Below, piece by piece: positions 33,999 through 42,864 of a stretch of DNA of 62,599 nucleotides. Origin of the DNA: Paenimyroides viscosum. GTDB lineage: Bacteria > Bacteroidota > Bacteroidia > Flavobacteriales > Flavobacteriaceae. The position numbers were made by a program, and so were the translations under genes. The DNA lies in assembly GCF_003858535.1 (NCBI RefSeq), contig NZ_RQTJ01000017.1, forward strand, positions 1-62,599. The letters are read 5' to 3'. The notes under the pieces are model-generated. The model did no database searches, was not told where the DNA came from, and worked only from the letters and a program-made list of their open reading frames with translations. Positions within the stretch are counted from its first letter, which is position 1; each line of letters starts with the position of its first letter.

Positions 33999-35693
33999 TC
34001 AATTTACCACAAAATCTTTTACCTGAAGTTGAATGGTTACGTTATCTTTCCATTGATTTTCTGATAACGAATAAACCATATTCATTAATTTAAGATTTTT
34101 TGTTGCATTAAGCATTTCGCCTTTTTTAAAGGCAATTGCAGGAAAAGGTTTTGAATTATTCTGTTTGACGAACATACGCAAATGCTCGTTATTTTTGCCG
34201 ATACACTGCGCATTGCCGGTATCAAAAACATTGGGAGTTAAAAAAACAGGTGTCATATTTCCGGGACCATGCGGTTCGAACTGTTTCAAAATACGGAGCG
34301 TTTTTTCATCAAAATCATCAAAATTCACCACGGCATCAATTTCAATTTCTTCGGTTTGCTGTTCTTCACAAATGGTTGATTTTACCACTTCTTCAAACTT
34401 CGACTTAAAATTTTCGTATTCAGAATCTTTAATTGTTAAACCTGCTGCATACATGTGACCGCCAAACTGAATAATGTGTTCCGAACATTTTTCTAATGCC
34501 TGATACACATCAAACCCCTTAACAGATCGAGCCGAAGCTGCAAGATAATCGCCGCTTTTTGTGAAAACAAGAGTTGGGCGATAATACGTTTCGATCAACC
34601 TAGAAGCAACAATTCCAATAACACCTTTGTGCCAGCTTTCGTGATAAACAACCGATGAAAACGTATTTTCTTCGTTATTTTCAATGATTTGATTTAAGGC
34701 TTCTTCGGTAATCTGCTGGTCTAAAACTCGTCGGTTCATATTAAACTCGTCAATTTCTTTGGCAAATTCAATGGCTTCATCCAAATCAAATTCGGTCAAT
34801 AATCTAACGGCATAATTTCCGTGTTTAATGCGTCCAGCAGCATTTATTCGGGGTGCAATTTTAAAAACCACATCGGTAATCGTAAATTCTTTAATAGCAA
34901 ACTGCTTTTTCATTGCCAAAATACCCGGTCGCGGATTGCTATTAATAACCTGCAAACCGTAATATGCCAGAATGCGGTTTTCATCGACAATTGGCACAAT
35001 ATCGGCCGCAATGGCTGTTGCAACCAAATCTAAATACGGAATTAAATCTTCGATGGTTTCCTCACGATTCGCCGCCAAAGCCTGTATCAATTTAAAACCC
35101 ACACCGCAACCGCACAATTCCTTAAACGGATAATTGCAATCTTTTTGTTTGGGATCTAAAACCGCAACGGCATTCGGAACCTCATCGCCGGGTAAATGGT
35201 GGTCGCAGATTACAAAATCGATTCCTTTTTGAGTGGCATATTCTATTTTATCAATTGATTTTATGCCGCAATCTAACGCAATAATCAGTGTAATTCCGTT
35301 GTCTTCGGCGTAATCGATTCCTTGGTTTGATATTCCGTAACCTTCTGCATATCGGTCGGGAATATACGTATCAACATCGGGATAAAAACTTTTAAGATAA
35401 GACGACATCAACGCAACCGCCGTGGTTCCATCAACATCATAATCGCCAAAAACCAAAATACGTTCGTTGGTTAAAATGGCTTTTTCTATACGTGTAACGG
35501 CTTTATCCATATCTTTCATTAAATACGGATTGCACAGATCTTCTAATTCTGGTCGAAAAAACTTTTTAGCCTGATTAAATGTGGCAATACCGCGCTGCGC
35601 CAACAAATTGGCAATAAGCGGCGTTACATTTAATGAAGTTATTAAATGTTGAACAATTTCAGGATCAGGATTTTGTTTTAAAGACCAACGCAT
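33999..35693 (-). CDS. recJ: RecJ, single-strand-specific 5'-3' exonuclease
   Basis: 564 residues from ATG 35693 (MRWSLKQNPDP); the longer frame to 35741 is not needed. DHH-family motifs: VFGDYDVDGTTAVALM (motif I), ALDCGIKS, VICDHHLPGDEVP (DHH), GCGVGFKL; the DHHA1 block KGVIGIVASRL, FGGHMYAAGL; the C-terminal OB fold. It works in recombination and mismatch repair in the cytoplasm. Its last 21-base segment is repeated on the far side of the T9SS gene downstream. Confidence 0.97.
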   Translation of the reverse strand: MRWSLKQNPDPEIVQHLITSLNVTPLIANLLAQRGIATFNQAKKFFRPELEDLCNPYLMKDMDKAVTRIEKAILTNERILVFGDYDVDGTTAVALMSSYLKSFYPDVDTYIPDRYAEGYGISNQGIDYAEDNGITLIIALDCGIKSIDKIEYATQKGIDFVICDHHLPGDEVPNAVAVLDPKQKDCNYPFKELCGCGVGFKLIQALAANREETIEDLIPYLDLVATAIAADIVPIVDENRILAYYGLQVINSNPRPGILAMKKQFAIKEFTITDVVFKIAPRINAAGRIKHGNYAVRLLTEFDLDEAIEFAKEIDEFNMNRRVLDQQITEEALNQIIENNEENTFSSVVYHESWHKGVIGIVASRLIETYYRPTLVFTKSGDYLAASARSVKGFDVYQALEKCSEHIIQFGGHMYAAGLTIKDSEYENFKSKFEEVVKSTICEEQQTEEIEIDAVVNFDDFDEKTLRILKQFEPHGPGNMTPVFLTPNVFDTGNAQCIGKNNEHLRMFVKQNNSKPFPAIAFKKGEMLNATKNLKLMNMVYSLSENQWKDNVTIQLQVKDFVVN

Positions 35694-35842
35694 AGTAAAA
35701 ATGTAAAAGCACCCCAAAAATGATGTGCGTTTAAGGTACAAAATTATTTTAATATTATGGTTTTTGCAAGGTTGATTTTTGTCGCTGATTTAAAAAGAAT
35801 ATGTATATTGGATCGTAGCAAATAATTTAAAATCGAAATCTG

Positions 35843-36517
35843 ATGAAAATGTCATTTTTAATTTTTATTTTCTTTTTCTCAACCCAAGTTTTTTCCACAC
35901 CTCAAATTCCTGATACATTAGTGTATAATGGTAAGAAATACGATTTTGATATAGATTATTTTTCTCCTGCTCATAAGTATTTTCATGAGAGTGACTTTGT
36001 TGCGCCAAAAGAAGCCGTTATAACAACAGCAAATTATTATCCATTCATATTTACTTATGAAATAATTAATTCTAACCTATACTTAACCGATGTAAATATC
36101 TATGTAAAAGGTATAAACACTTATTTACAAGTAAAAAGTGTTTTTAAAGATTATTTTCCAAATGATGATAAAATATTAATGAATGTTAATCAAATAGTTA
36201 TAATACCTAATGGTGAAATAATTTCAACCGACACAAATGGATGGTCTGATTCTTATAACTCAAAGTACTTAATATTTCAATTTAGCAAAGGAAAAGTCAC
36301 CAAATCACTAAATTTAACTCATGAAGAATATTTAAATGAATGTAAAAATCAATTTCAAAATTATAAAACCACTAGAGAATTCAAAAGTTTAATAAAAAGT
36401 GCCAAATTTAATGAAGAACTAAATATTCACAATAAAATTTATCCTTTCGAGCTAAACCTAACCGCTGAACAATACATGGAAAAACGCATTTTTTATTATT
36501 TAGATAATATTAGGTAA
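35843..36517 (+). CDS. Secreted protein of unknown function
   Basis: 224 residues with a signal peptide (MKMSFLIFIFFFSTQVFS). The mature part is acidic and aromatic-rich with NLYLTDVNIYVKGI and a C-terminal helix EQYMEKRIFYYLD. I do not recognise a family. It is alone on the plus strand, facing recJ, and converges with the OsmC gene, sharing a terminator. Confidence 0.6.
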   Translation: MKMSFLIFIFFFSTQVFSTPQIPDTLVYNGKKYDFDIDYFSPAHKYFHESDFVAPKEAVITTANYYPFIFTYEIINSNLYLTDVNIYVKGINTYLQVKSVFKDYFPNDDKILMNVNQIVIIPNGEIISTDTNGWSDSYNSKYLIFQFSKGKVTKSLNLTHEEYLNECKNQFQNYKTTREFKSLIKSAKFNEELNIHNKIYPFELNLTAEQYMEKRIFYYLDNIR

Positions 36518-36565
36518 TATTTGAAATCCATGTATTTTATAGAAAGTAAATTTTCTAGAAAAACA

Positions 36566-36591
36566 AAAAGGAAGCCAAATAGCTTCCTTTC
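36566..36591. terminator. Bidirectional terminator between convergent genes
   Basis: AAAGGAAGC and GCTTCCTTT form a stem flanked by A and T runs, between the secreted-protein gene and the OsmC-family gene. Confidence 0.75.
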
Positions 36592-36594
36592 TCT

Positions 36595-37017
36595 TTAAAC
36601 CTTATGAAAAACTGTTTCAATTTTAACATCGGCAAAACTGCGAAACATATGCATAACTCCGCAATATTTTTCAACCGAAAGTTCTACAGCACGGCTTAAT
36701 TTTTCTTCGTTTAAATTACTTCCGTAAAAATGATAGGTAACCGTAACTTTATCATAAACCTGTGGTTCGGTATCGGTTAAAAAGCCCTGTGTTTCAATGT
36801 TGAAATCGGTTACTTCTAACCTCATCTTTTTAATCAGCGAAGCAACATCCAACCCCGAACAGCCTGCTAAAGCCGACAACATCAACGCTTTCGGACGCAG
36901 TCCGTTGTTTGTTCCGCCTACTTCTTCGGCAGCATCAATGATTAACGAACCGCCCGGATTGGTCGATTCAAACTGCATGTTTCCTTTCCAGGTTGTGGTT
37001 ATTTTATGGCTACTCAT
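36595..37017 (-). CDS. OsmC-family peroxidase-like protein
   Basis: 140 residues. OsmC signature: RPKALMLSALAGCSGLDVASLIKKM with the conserved Cys (GC of AGCSG), and the later YCGVMHMF region with the second Cys. Family members reduce organic hydroperoxides with thiols. Overlaps the rsmI gene by eight bases. A cytoplasmic stress protein. Confidence 0.92.
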   Translation of the reverse strand: MSSHKITTTWKGNMQFESTNPGGSLIIDAAEEVGGTNNGLRPKALMLSALAGCSGLDVASLIKKMRLEVTDFNIETQGFLTDTEPQVYDKVTVTYHFYGSNLNEEKLSRAVELSVEKYCGVMHMFRSFADVKIETVFHKV

Positions 37018-37705
37018 TTTTATTCTTTTTTTCTTTTTGTTTACCTGCTACAATTACAACTATTTCGCCTTTTGGCGGTTTGACTTCAAAATGCTTCAAC
37101 ACTTCTTCTACCGATCCGCGTACGGTTTCTTCGTGCAGTTTTGATAATTCTCGCGATACCGAAACCTGGCGTTCTTTACCAAAATAGGTTTCAAATTCCG
37201 CCAATGTTTTTACCAGTTTGTGTGGTGATACATACAAAATCATGGTTCGGGTCTCTTCTGCCAATGCCAAAAAACGCGTTTGACGACCTTTTTTATCGGG
37301 CAAAAATCCTTCGAACACGAATTTATCATTTGGCAATCCACTGTTTACCAATGCCGGTACAAAAGCAGTTGCGCCCGGCAAACATTCCACAGGAATATCG
37401 TTTTCTACACAGGCACGTGTTAACAAAAATCCGGGATCGGAAATCGCGGGCGTTCCAGCATCAGAAATCAACGCAATAGTTTGTCCGTTTTTTAATTTCT
37501 GCACCGTATGTTCCACCGTTTGATGCTCGTTGTGCATGTGGTGACTGTGCATTTGCGTACCAATTTCAAAATGCTTTAACAATTTGCTGCTGGTGCGCGT
37601 GTCTTCTGCCAAAATTAAATCGACTTCCTTTAAAACCTTAATGGCTCTAAAAGTCATGTCTTCTAAATTGCCAATGGGCGTTGGCACAATGTATAATTTA
37701 CTCAT
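37010..37705 (-). CDS. rsmI: RsmI, 16S rRNA C1402 2'-O-methyltransferase
   Basis: 231 residues. Starts LYIVPTPIGNLEDMTFRAIKVLKEVDLILAEDTRTSSKLL, then DAGTPAISDPGFLLTRAC, ALVNSGLPNDKFVFEGFLPDKKGRQ, and ISRELSKLHEETVRGSVEEVLKHF-like end. It is the tetrapyrrole-methylase-like SAM enzyme acting on the 30S subunit P-site decoding region. It overlaps the OsmC gene, forming an operon. Confidence 0.95.
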   Translation of the reverse strand: MSKLYIVPTPIGNLEDMTFRAIKVLKEVDLILAEDTRTSSKLLKHFEIGTQMHSHHMHNEHQTVEHTVQKLKNGQTIALISDAGTPAISDPGFLLTRACVENDIPVECLPGATAFVPALVNSGLPNDKFVFEGFLPDKKGRQTRFLALAEETRTMILYVSPHKLVKTLAEFETYFGKERQVSVSRELSKLHEETVRGSVEEVLKHFEVKPPKGEIVVIVAGKQKEKKNKNE

Positions 37706-37734
37706 TTTTTGAGTTTCTTTTTAAACGTAATTTT

Positions 37735-37842
37735 GTCATTCTGAATGAAACGAAGTGGAATGAAGAATCTCTATTAAAAATGAAACAGATTGCTTCGCCA
37801 GTTCGCTATCGCTCGTGTCCTCCTTCGTCAGAATGACAGTTT
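37735..37842. repeat. Dispersed GTCATTCTGA-type repeat, copy 4
   Basis: Starts GTCATTCTGAATGAAACGAA and ends CTTCGTCAGAATGACAGTT, so the two ends are inverted copies of each other. The middle contains AAGAATCT and GCTTCGCCAGTTCGCTATCG. It lies in the 153-base gap upstream of rsmI and is the longest copy. Confidence 0.65.
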
Positions 37843-37858
37843 ATTGTGATAATTATTA

Positions 37859-38833
37859 CTACAAAAATCTTTTTTCAACCAACAGCATAAAACGGGTTTC
37901 GTAATCGTCTTTTCCGTTCCAGTTGTTAAATTCGGGTTTCACTAGATCATCGATAAAATCTTTTGCTTCTTCGTAGCTTTCAATCGTGTTTAACTGCGCA
38001 ATTACTCGATTTAAATCGTCGCTACTACCATTAAACAAGTTCTTTTCAAACGCAATTCTGTCATTCAAACCAATCGAAATTTTATTGGCAAACGCATCGT
38101 TTATCGATTTGTTTAAAGGAATTTGACGGTAATTTTCTGTCGATTTTTCTGCTGCCTGATTGGTTACAAAATGCTGCGATCCCTTAAAAGTATCTTCTTC
38201 TTTTTCGTTAGAATCATTGGTATTAAAAAGCTCGTTATGAGGAATAGAAAAAACCGGATCGATCTCTAACGTAGCACGTTCAACCGCTTCTTTTGCATCT
38301 TCCACAGGATCTAACTGTTCAACAATTTTTATTTCTTCCTCAACTTCTTCAACCGATTTTATGGTTTCTTCGATCGATGGTGTAAATTCTATCGTATTAT
38401 TTTCGGTTTCTGATTCTTCTTCAGTAGGAATTTCTTCTACAACTTCCTCTGTTGATTCTTCTTCTTTCTCTTCCTCTTCTTCTACATTTTCAACAGAAGC
38501 TTCAACCGGTGGCGCTGCTTCAATAGCTGCTGCGTTGGTTACGCTTAATTCAATTGGTGTAATTAATTCTTCCTCAAAAGTTACCACATCGTCTTTCTTT
38601 TCTTCCGTTAAAAAAACGCTTACAGGTTGCTCTTCTTTAACATCTTCCAACAATTTTTCAGGAGTTAGCGAAGGATCCAATCGAAACTTGTTATCTTCGT
38701 AAAACTGCAGTAAAACTAATTTGTTATGCAGCAGTTCGGTTTCTTTCAGCAAAGAAGAAATTTCCGATTTATCTTTTAATTTCAAGATTCGGTGGGCGAT
38801 ACTTATTAAATCTGATTCAATGATTTTCTTCAT
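37859..38833 (-). CDS. Glu-rich acidic protein of unknown function
   Basis: 324 residues, cytoplasmic (no signal peptide). Residues 1-75 are helical (ISIAHRILKLKDKSEISSLLKETELLHNKLVLLQFYED). Residues 75-190 are an acidic low-complexity linker dominated by E/V/T. The end is a folded helical part (INDAFANKISIGLNDRIAFEKNLFNGSSDDLNRVIAQLNTIESYEEAKDFIDDLVKPEFNNWNGK). The layout (helix, long acidic linker, helix) suggests two docking ends; no known domain. Diverges from tdk. Confidence 0.7.
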   Translation of the reverse strand: MKKIIESDLISIAHRILKLKDKSEISSLLKETELLHNKLVLLQFYEDNKFRLDPSLTPEKLLEDVKEEQPVSVFLTEEKKDDVVTFEEELITPIELSVTNAAAIEAAPPVEASVENVEEEEEKEEESTEEVVEEIPTEEESETENNTIEFTPSIEETIKSVEEVEEEIKIVEQLDPVEDAKEAVERATLEIDPVFSIPHNELFNTNDSNEKEEDTFKGSQHFVTNQAAEKSTENYRQIPLNKSINDAFANKISIGLNDRIAFEKNLFNGSSDDLNRVIAQLNTIESYEEAKDFIDDLVKPEFNNWNGKDDYETRFMLLVEKRFL

Positions 38834-38873
38834 AACTTTTAACGGTTTTAAATTTTACCAACTTATTTTTTGA

Positions 38874-38881
38874 TAAATTTG
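38874..38881 (+). promoter_or_regulatory. -7 box of tdk
   Basis: TAAATTTG, an exact TAnnTTTG match, 52 bases before the tdk ATG. Confidence 0.5.
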
Positions 38882-38933
38882 CAGGATACAAAGTAACAGA
38901 AAAAACTGTTTTAAACAACTTATAATTGCTAAA

Positions 38934-39518
38934 ATGTTTCTTGAAAATCCGGTAAATCATACAGAAAAATTTGGATGGATCGAAGTGATCTGCGGCTCGA
39001 TGTTTTCGGGAAAAACCGAAGAATTGATTCGTAGATTGCGCCGTGCACAGTTTGCCAAACAGCGTGTAGAAATCTTTAAACCTGCTCTTGATACGCGTTA
39101 TGACCAGGAAAATGTGGTTTCGCACCAAGGAAACGAAATTAGATCCACGCCTGTTCCTGCTGCGGCAAATATTAGAATTTTAGCCGATGGTTGTGATGTG
39201 ATCGGGATTGATGAAGCGCAGTTTTTCGATGATGAAATTGTTACTGTTTGCAACGATTTGGCTAACGCCGGAATCCGCGTTATTGTTGCTGGTTTGGATA
39301 TGGATTTTAAAGGGCAGCCTTTTGGACCAATGCCTGCTTTAATGGCGACTGCCGAATATGTTACCAAAGTACACGCGGTTTGCACACGCACCGGAAATTT
39401 AGCCAACTATAGCTTTAGAAAAGCAGCTAACGATAATTTGGTTATGTTGGGCGAAACCAATGAATACGAGCCTTTAAGCCGAGCGGCTTACTACAAGGCG
39501 ATGCGAGAAGATCAGTAG
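38934..39518 (+). CDS. tdk: Thymidine kinase
   Basis: 194 residues. P-loop [15 protein letters not shown]; the aspartate block [32 protein letters not shown]; and a zinc-site [12 protein letters not shown] (partial, first Cys present) typical of type II kinases. It phosphorylates thymidine and feeds dTTP salvage. It ends one base before the stop of the convergent cell-surface gene at 39520. Confidence 0.95.
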   Translation: MFLENPVNHTEKFGWIEVICGSMFSGKTEELIRRLRRAQFAKQRVEIFKPALDTRYDQENVVSHQGNEIRSTPVPAAANIRILADGCDVIGIDEAQFFDDEIVTVCNDLANAGIRVIVAGLDMDFKGQPFGPMPALMATAEYVTKVHAVCTRTGNLANYSFRKAANDNLVMLGETNEYEPLSRAAYYKAMREDQ

Positions 39519-39519
39519 G

Positions 39520-41055
39520 TTACTTTAAAATATAACGAACGTTTAGTTTGGTGTTTGTATCTAAAACACCTTCTAACGGTTGGTATTTTAAAAGTCCGTC
39601 TTTGGTTAGTTCTATAATTTTTACTTTATCTTTTTCAAACCAAGTAATTTGATATTCTAAATCGGTTGGTTTAATTTCAAGCGCATTGTTACTTGCATCT
39701 GCACTGCTAATTACTGCCGATCCATAAAATTGATTATAATAATCAAATAAATCAAAAGTTAAAGGTTCTGTAACTTCACTATTTAAAGGCATTAACACGT
39801 TTGGCGCAACAAACATCTGCGTTTTAGTTAATAGTTCTTTTCTTAAAACCTCTTGGTTTGATGTTTTTAGCTGTTGTTCGATCCATTCTTTATAAGATCC
39901 TTCAAAACCTTTGGTTTGCGCGTGTTCGTATGCTTTTTCGCCATCGTTCCCAACTACAGATTCTACCCATTCTGTGAATGTTCCGTAAAAACCATGTTTC
40001 AAAGCCATTTCGTAAGGCGATTTTCCTTTAGATGTATTTAAAGATTGTATCCATTCGGTTACAATTGCAGTGGTTTTATCGCGTTTTGCAATTTCAACAT
40101 CTACTTCACGTCCCCAAAGCATTTTCATCCAATCTTCTTCCGTTCCAACGTAACCTTTGTCAACAGCTTGCTGGTAGGCTGATTTTCCACCTTTTGCATC
40201 AATCATTTCAATCCATTCGGTTACCGTTCCATCAAAACCCTCGTTAACGGCAATTTCGTAATCATTGCTAGGTTTTGCAATAATTAGTGTGTTAGTTGCC
40301 GATATTTTCACAGGGACTTCTTCTGCAACTTTTGGTGCTTCTTCAATAATTTCAGTATTTTCTACAATCGTATTTTGGGTAGGATTAAACGGAACTTCTT
40401 CTCTTTTTACCACCTCAACAACTTCAATCACATCTAACAAAACAGATTGCGGATCTTCGCTGGTAATCAAAACCGGTTCGTTGGTAGTTAGTTTAGGTAA
40501 TTCGGCAGTAACAGCAACTTCTTCTTTTGCATGAACAGCGGTAACTTCTTTTTTAGGAACTTCTACAACTTCAATTACGTCTAAAACTGCTGGTTTTTTT
40601 TCAGGAACAATCTCAGCTGGTTTTGTATATGTAATTAAATCTTGTTTTTTTATTGATTTTGAAAGTGTGGTAAAATCAGAAGCCGAAACAATGTAAGTAT
40701 CTAAAGCTTCCACCGGAAACAGATAAACTACATCATTTACATCTTTTATTTTTAACGGATTTTTATTGTCTTTTGATATCGTAAAAAGCGTTTTAAAATC
40801 GGCATACGGTTTAAATAATTCGCCTGTGTTTAAAATTTCGTACCATTGATCGTCAACCCACATAAAGAAACCTTCTTGAATAAATGGTGAATTAGGGTGA
40901 ATCAAAACATTGTATCCAAAATCATTTCCGTCGGCAGTTGCTTTTTTATGAACATCTTCAATTTGTAGATAGGGCGCAGCGTAATACACCGCATTTTCTT
41001 GCTGGGCAGTTACCGTAAAAGGAATACAAACTAAAATTACAAGATATTTCAACAT
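39520..41055 (-). CDS. Exported protein with repeated GFxGTxxEW units
   Basis: 511 residues from ATG 41055 (MLKYLVILVCIPFTVTAQ; the earlier frame to 41109 adds no signal peptide). N-terminal domain 20-160; then a variable V/E/P-rich linker with repeats of VIEVVE and EVPKK; then four units of about 36 residues with the pattern AV-GF-GTVTEWIEMI-G--SAYQQAV (DYEIAVNEGFDGTVTEWIEM, SAYQQAVDKGYVGTEEDWMK, SPYEMALKHGFYGTFTEWVE, KAYEHAQTKGFEGSYKEWIE). Similar units occur in phage tail-fibre proteins and some surface proteins. Surface attachment and adhesion are only inferences; no sorting domain is present. Confidence 0.75.
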   Translation of the reverse strand: MLKYLVILVCIPFTVTAQQENAVYYAAPYLQIEDVHKKATADGNDFGYNVLIHPNSPFIQEGFFMWVDDQWYEILNTGELFKPYADFKTLFTISKDNKNPLKIKDVNDVVYLFPVEALDTYIVSASDFTTLSKSIKKQDLITYTKPAEIVPEKKPAVLDVIEVVEVPKKEVTAVHAKEEVAVTAELPKLTTNEPVLITSEDPQSVLLDVIEVVEVVKREEVPFNPTQNTIVENTEIIEEAPKVAEEVPVKISATNTLIIAKPSNDYEIAVNEGFDGTVTEWIEMIDAKGGKSAYQQAVDKGYVGTEEDWMKMLWGREVDVEIAKRDKTTAIVTEWIQSLNTSKGKSPYEMALKHGFYGTFTEWVESVVGNDGEKAYEHAQTKGFEGSYKEWIEQQLKTSNQEVLRKELLTKTQMFVAPNVLMPLNSEVTEPLTFDLFDYYNQFYGSAVISSADASNNALEIKPTDLEYQITWFEKDKVKIIELTKDGLLKYQPLEGVLDTNTKLNVRYILK

Positions 41056-41124
41056 TTTTCTCTTTTTAAAACGTTGCAAATGTACATATTTATCAAAAAT
41101 AAATAACAAATTGCCAACATGGTT

Positions 41125-41132
41125 TATCTTTG
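41125..41132 (+). promoter_or_regulatory. -7 box of the enoyl-CoA hydratase-like gene
   Basis: TATCTTTG, an exact TAnnTTTG match, 22 bases before the ATG. Confidence 0.55.
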
Positions 41133-41154
41133 TATTAACAAACTAAATTTTTAA

Positions 41155-41916
41155 ATGGAAACTACATCATACGTTACTACAACTTTTAAGAATTCTATTG
41201 CTGTTGTTGAATTTTTTCATCCGGCAAGTAATTCGTTCCCAAGTTCGCAACTGGCAGAACTAACAAATGCTATTAACGCTTTAAATTCGAATAATGATAT
41301 CCGAGTTATTGTATTGAAAAGTGCAGGTGAAAAGGCTTTTTGTGCAGGTGCATCGTTTGATGAATTGTTGCAAGTGAGTAATTTGGAACAAGGCGGACAA
41401 TTTTTCAGCGGATTTGCCAATGTTATCAATGCCATGAGAAAATCGAATAAAATAATTATTGGTCGTATTCAAGGAAAAACTGTTGGCGGTGGTGTTGGTT
41501 TGGCTGCAGCTTGCGATTATACGTTTGCTACTAAAAACGCTTCGATTAAATTGTCGGAACTGGCTATTGGTATTGGTCCGTTTGTGATTGAACCTGCTGT
41601 GAGCCGTAAAATTGGCAAACCTGCTTTAGCGGAAATGACGCTTGATGCCGAAAATTGGAAAAGTGCCAATTGGGCTTTTGATAATAAATTATTCACGCAA
41701 TTGTTTGATGATGCTACACAAATGGACGAAGCCTTGGAAAAATTTGCTACACGTTTAAGCACTTATAATCCAGAAGCTTTATACGAAATGAAAAAGGTTT
41801 TATGGGAAGGTACCGAAAATTGGGATACACTTTTAAAAGAACGCGCTGCTATTTCGGGTAAATTGGTTTTATCTGATTTTACCGTGAATGCGCTGAATGC
41901 TTTTAAGGGGAAATAA
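41155..41916 (+). CDS. Enoyl-CoA hydratase/isomerase family protein
   Basis: 253 residues of crotonase fold. The oxyanion blocks are CAGASFDELL and KTVGGGVGLAAACDYTFA, with ASIKLSELAIGIGPFVIEPAVSR. In the usual catalytic position of active hydratases a Glu is expected (here SELAIGIGP, E in SEL); a second glutamate is not obvious, so it could be an isomerase or a different crotonase. Acts on acyl-CoA in the cytoplasm. A strong terminator follows. Confidence 0.87.
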   Translation: METTSYVTTTFKNSIAVVEFFHPASNSFPSSQLAELTNAINALNSNNDIRVIVLKSAGEKAFCAGASFDELLQVSNLEQGGQFFSGFANVINAMRKSNKIIIGRIQGKTVGGGVGLAAACDYTFATKNASIKLSELAIGIGPFVIEPAVSRKIGKPALAEMTLDAENWKSANWAFDNKLFTQLFDDATQMDEALEKFATRLSTYNPEALYEMKKVLWEGTENWDTLLKERAAISGKLVLSDFTVNALNAFKGK

Positions 41917-41919
41917 TAT

Positions 41920-41946
41920 GAAGAGCCTGCTAAAGCAGGCTCTTCA
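41920..41946 (+). terminator. Terminator after the crotonase-family gene
   Basis: GAAGAGCCTGC and GCAGGCTCTTC form a perfect 11-pair stem. Confidence 0.85.
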
Positions 41947-42019
41947 ACTATTAATCAATAAATTTTAAAATTCTTCATAATTTTAAAAACTAAATATAAT
42001 CCTTAATTTATAAAAAAAA

Positions 42020-42222
42020 CAAAAAAGCCTGTGAAAAACACAGACTTTTGAGTATTAACCTTTTAAAACATGATTGAGAAAAAAACTCTATCTATTTTGT
42101 TCAAATATAAAATATTTTTTCTAAATAAAAAACAAAAAAGCTTACCGGATGTAAACTTTTGATAAATAACTCAAATTCTCATGTATGCACAAAAAAACCA
42201 CTAAAAACATAGTGTTTTTTTT
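42020..42222. terminator. Row of three further terminator-like hairpins
   Basis: After the stem at 41920-41946 the 334-base gap contains: AAAAGCCTGTG/CACAGACTTTT at 42023-42049; AAAAGCTTAC/GTAAACTTTT at 42136-42160; and a CACTA/TAGTG stem with A/T runs at 42190-42222. All have poly-A on one side and poly-T on the other. I see no gene in this gap. Confidence 0.6.
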
Positions 42223-42250
42223 TAGAAAAATCAATCATTTATTTAATTAT

Positions 42251-42793
42251 CTAAGGCAATTCTCGTAAATTCTTAACAAATTCGCCGTTTTCAAAAAAGA
42301 ATAAACTTCCATCCCAATTTTCTTTTGCATTATATTTTAAACCTTTTAATTCATTATCAAAATAGGTCACATATCTTCTTTTAAGCTGTTTCCCAAAATA
42401 ATTACTGTCCATTACATATAATTGCGATTGATAACTTTCTGCCAAAGTATAATCTAAATTAAAATAACTGGTCATGACCAAGAAAAGTTTATAGTCATTC
42501 TTTTTTGCCCAATTTTCATAAACATATAACGGTTTACAAAATTCAGACGAACAACCATTTGCAAAAGTATAAACCAATGCTTTAGGATATTTTTTCAGTT
42601 CTTCACGCAATTCTAATGCACTAATAACATAAATTTTATCTTTATCTGTTTGTAAATTTGGCTCAAACGATTTAATCATTGCTTTTTGTTGATCGGTAAG
42701 ATCATTAAAGTCGTCTGAAAGCCCTCCCATTTTAACTACTCCACATGAATTTAAAAGGAATAAAAGACTAAATAAGGTAAAAAATTTCTTCAT
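42251..42793 (-). CDS. Lipoprotein, possible thioredoxin-like fold
   Basis: 180 residues. Lipobox LLNSC (C17). The middle has ALVYTFANGCSSEFCKPLYVYENWAKK, with a C-x(4)-C spacing, then YKLFLVMTSYFNLDYTLA. This strand-Cys-helix arrangement recalls thioredoxin-like lipoproteins, but the CxxC is absent. I cannot name a function. Anchored to the outer membrane, facing the periplasm by default. Confidence 0.6.
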   Translation of the reverse strand: MKKFFTLFSLLFLLNSCGVVKMGGLSDDFNDLTDQQKAMIKSFEPNLQTDKDKIYVISALELREELKKYPKALVYTFANGCSSEFCKPLYVYENWAKKNDYKLFLVMTSYFNLDYTLAESYQSQLYVMDSNYFGKQLKRRYVTYFDNELKGLKYNAKENWDGSLFFFENGEFVKNLRELP

Positions 42794-42864
42794 AAGATTG
42801 TTTTATTGCTACTTCAAATATACATTAAATTTTAAATCACTAATTTTGCTAAAATTTTCGAATC

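Noticed and set aside
38361..38702. Ser-rich plus-strand open frame
   Set aside because: It is the antisense shadow of the Glu-rich linker (GAA/GAG codons give TTC/CTC); no start context or homology signal.
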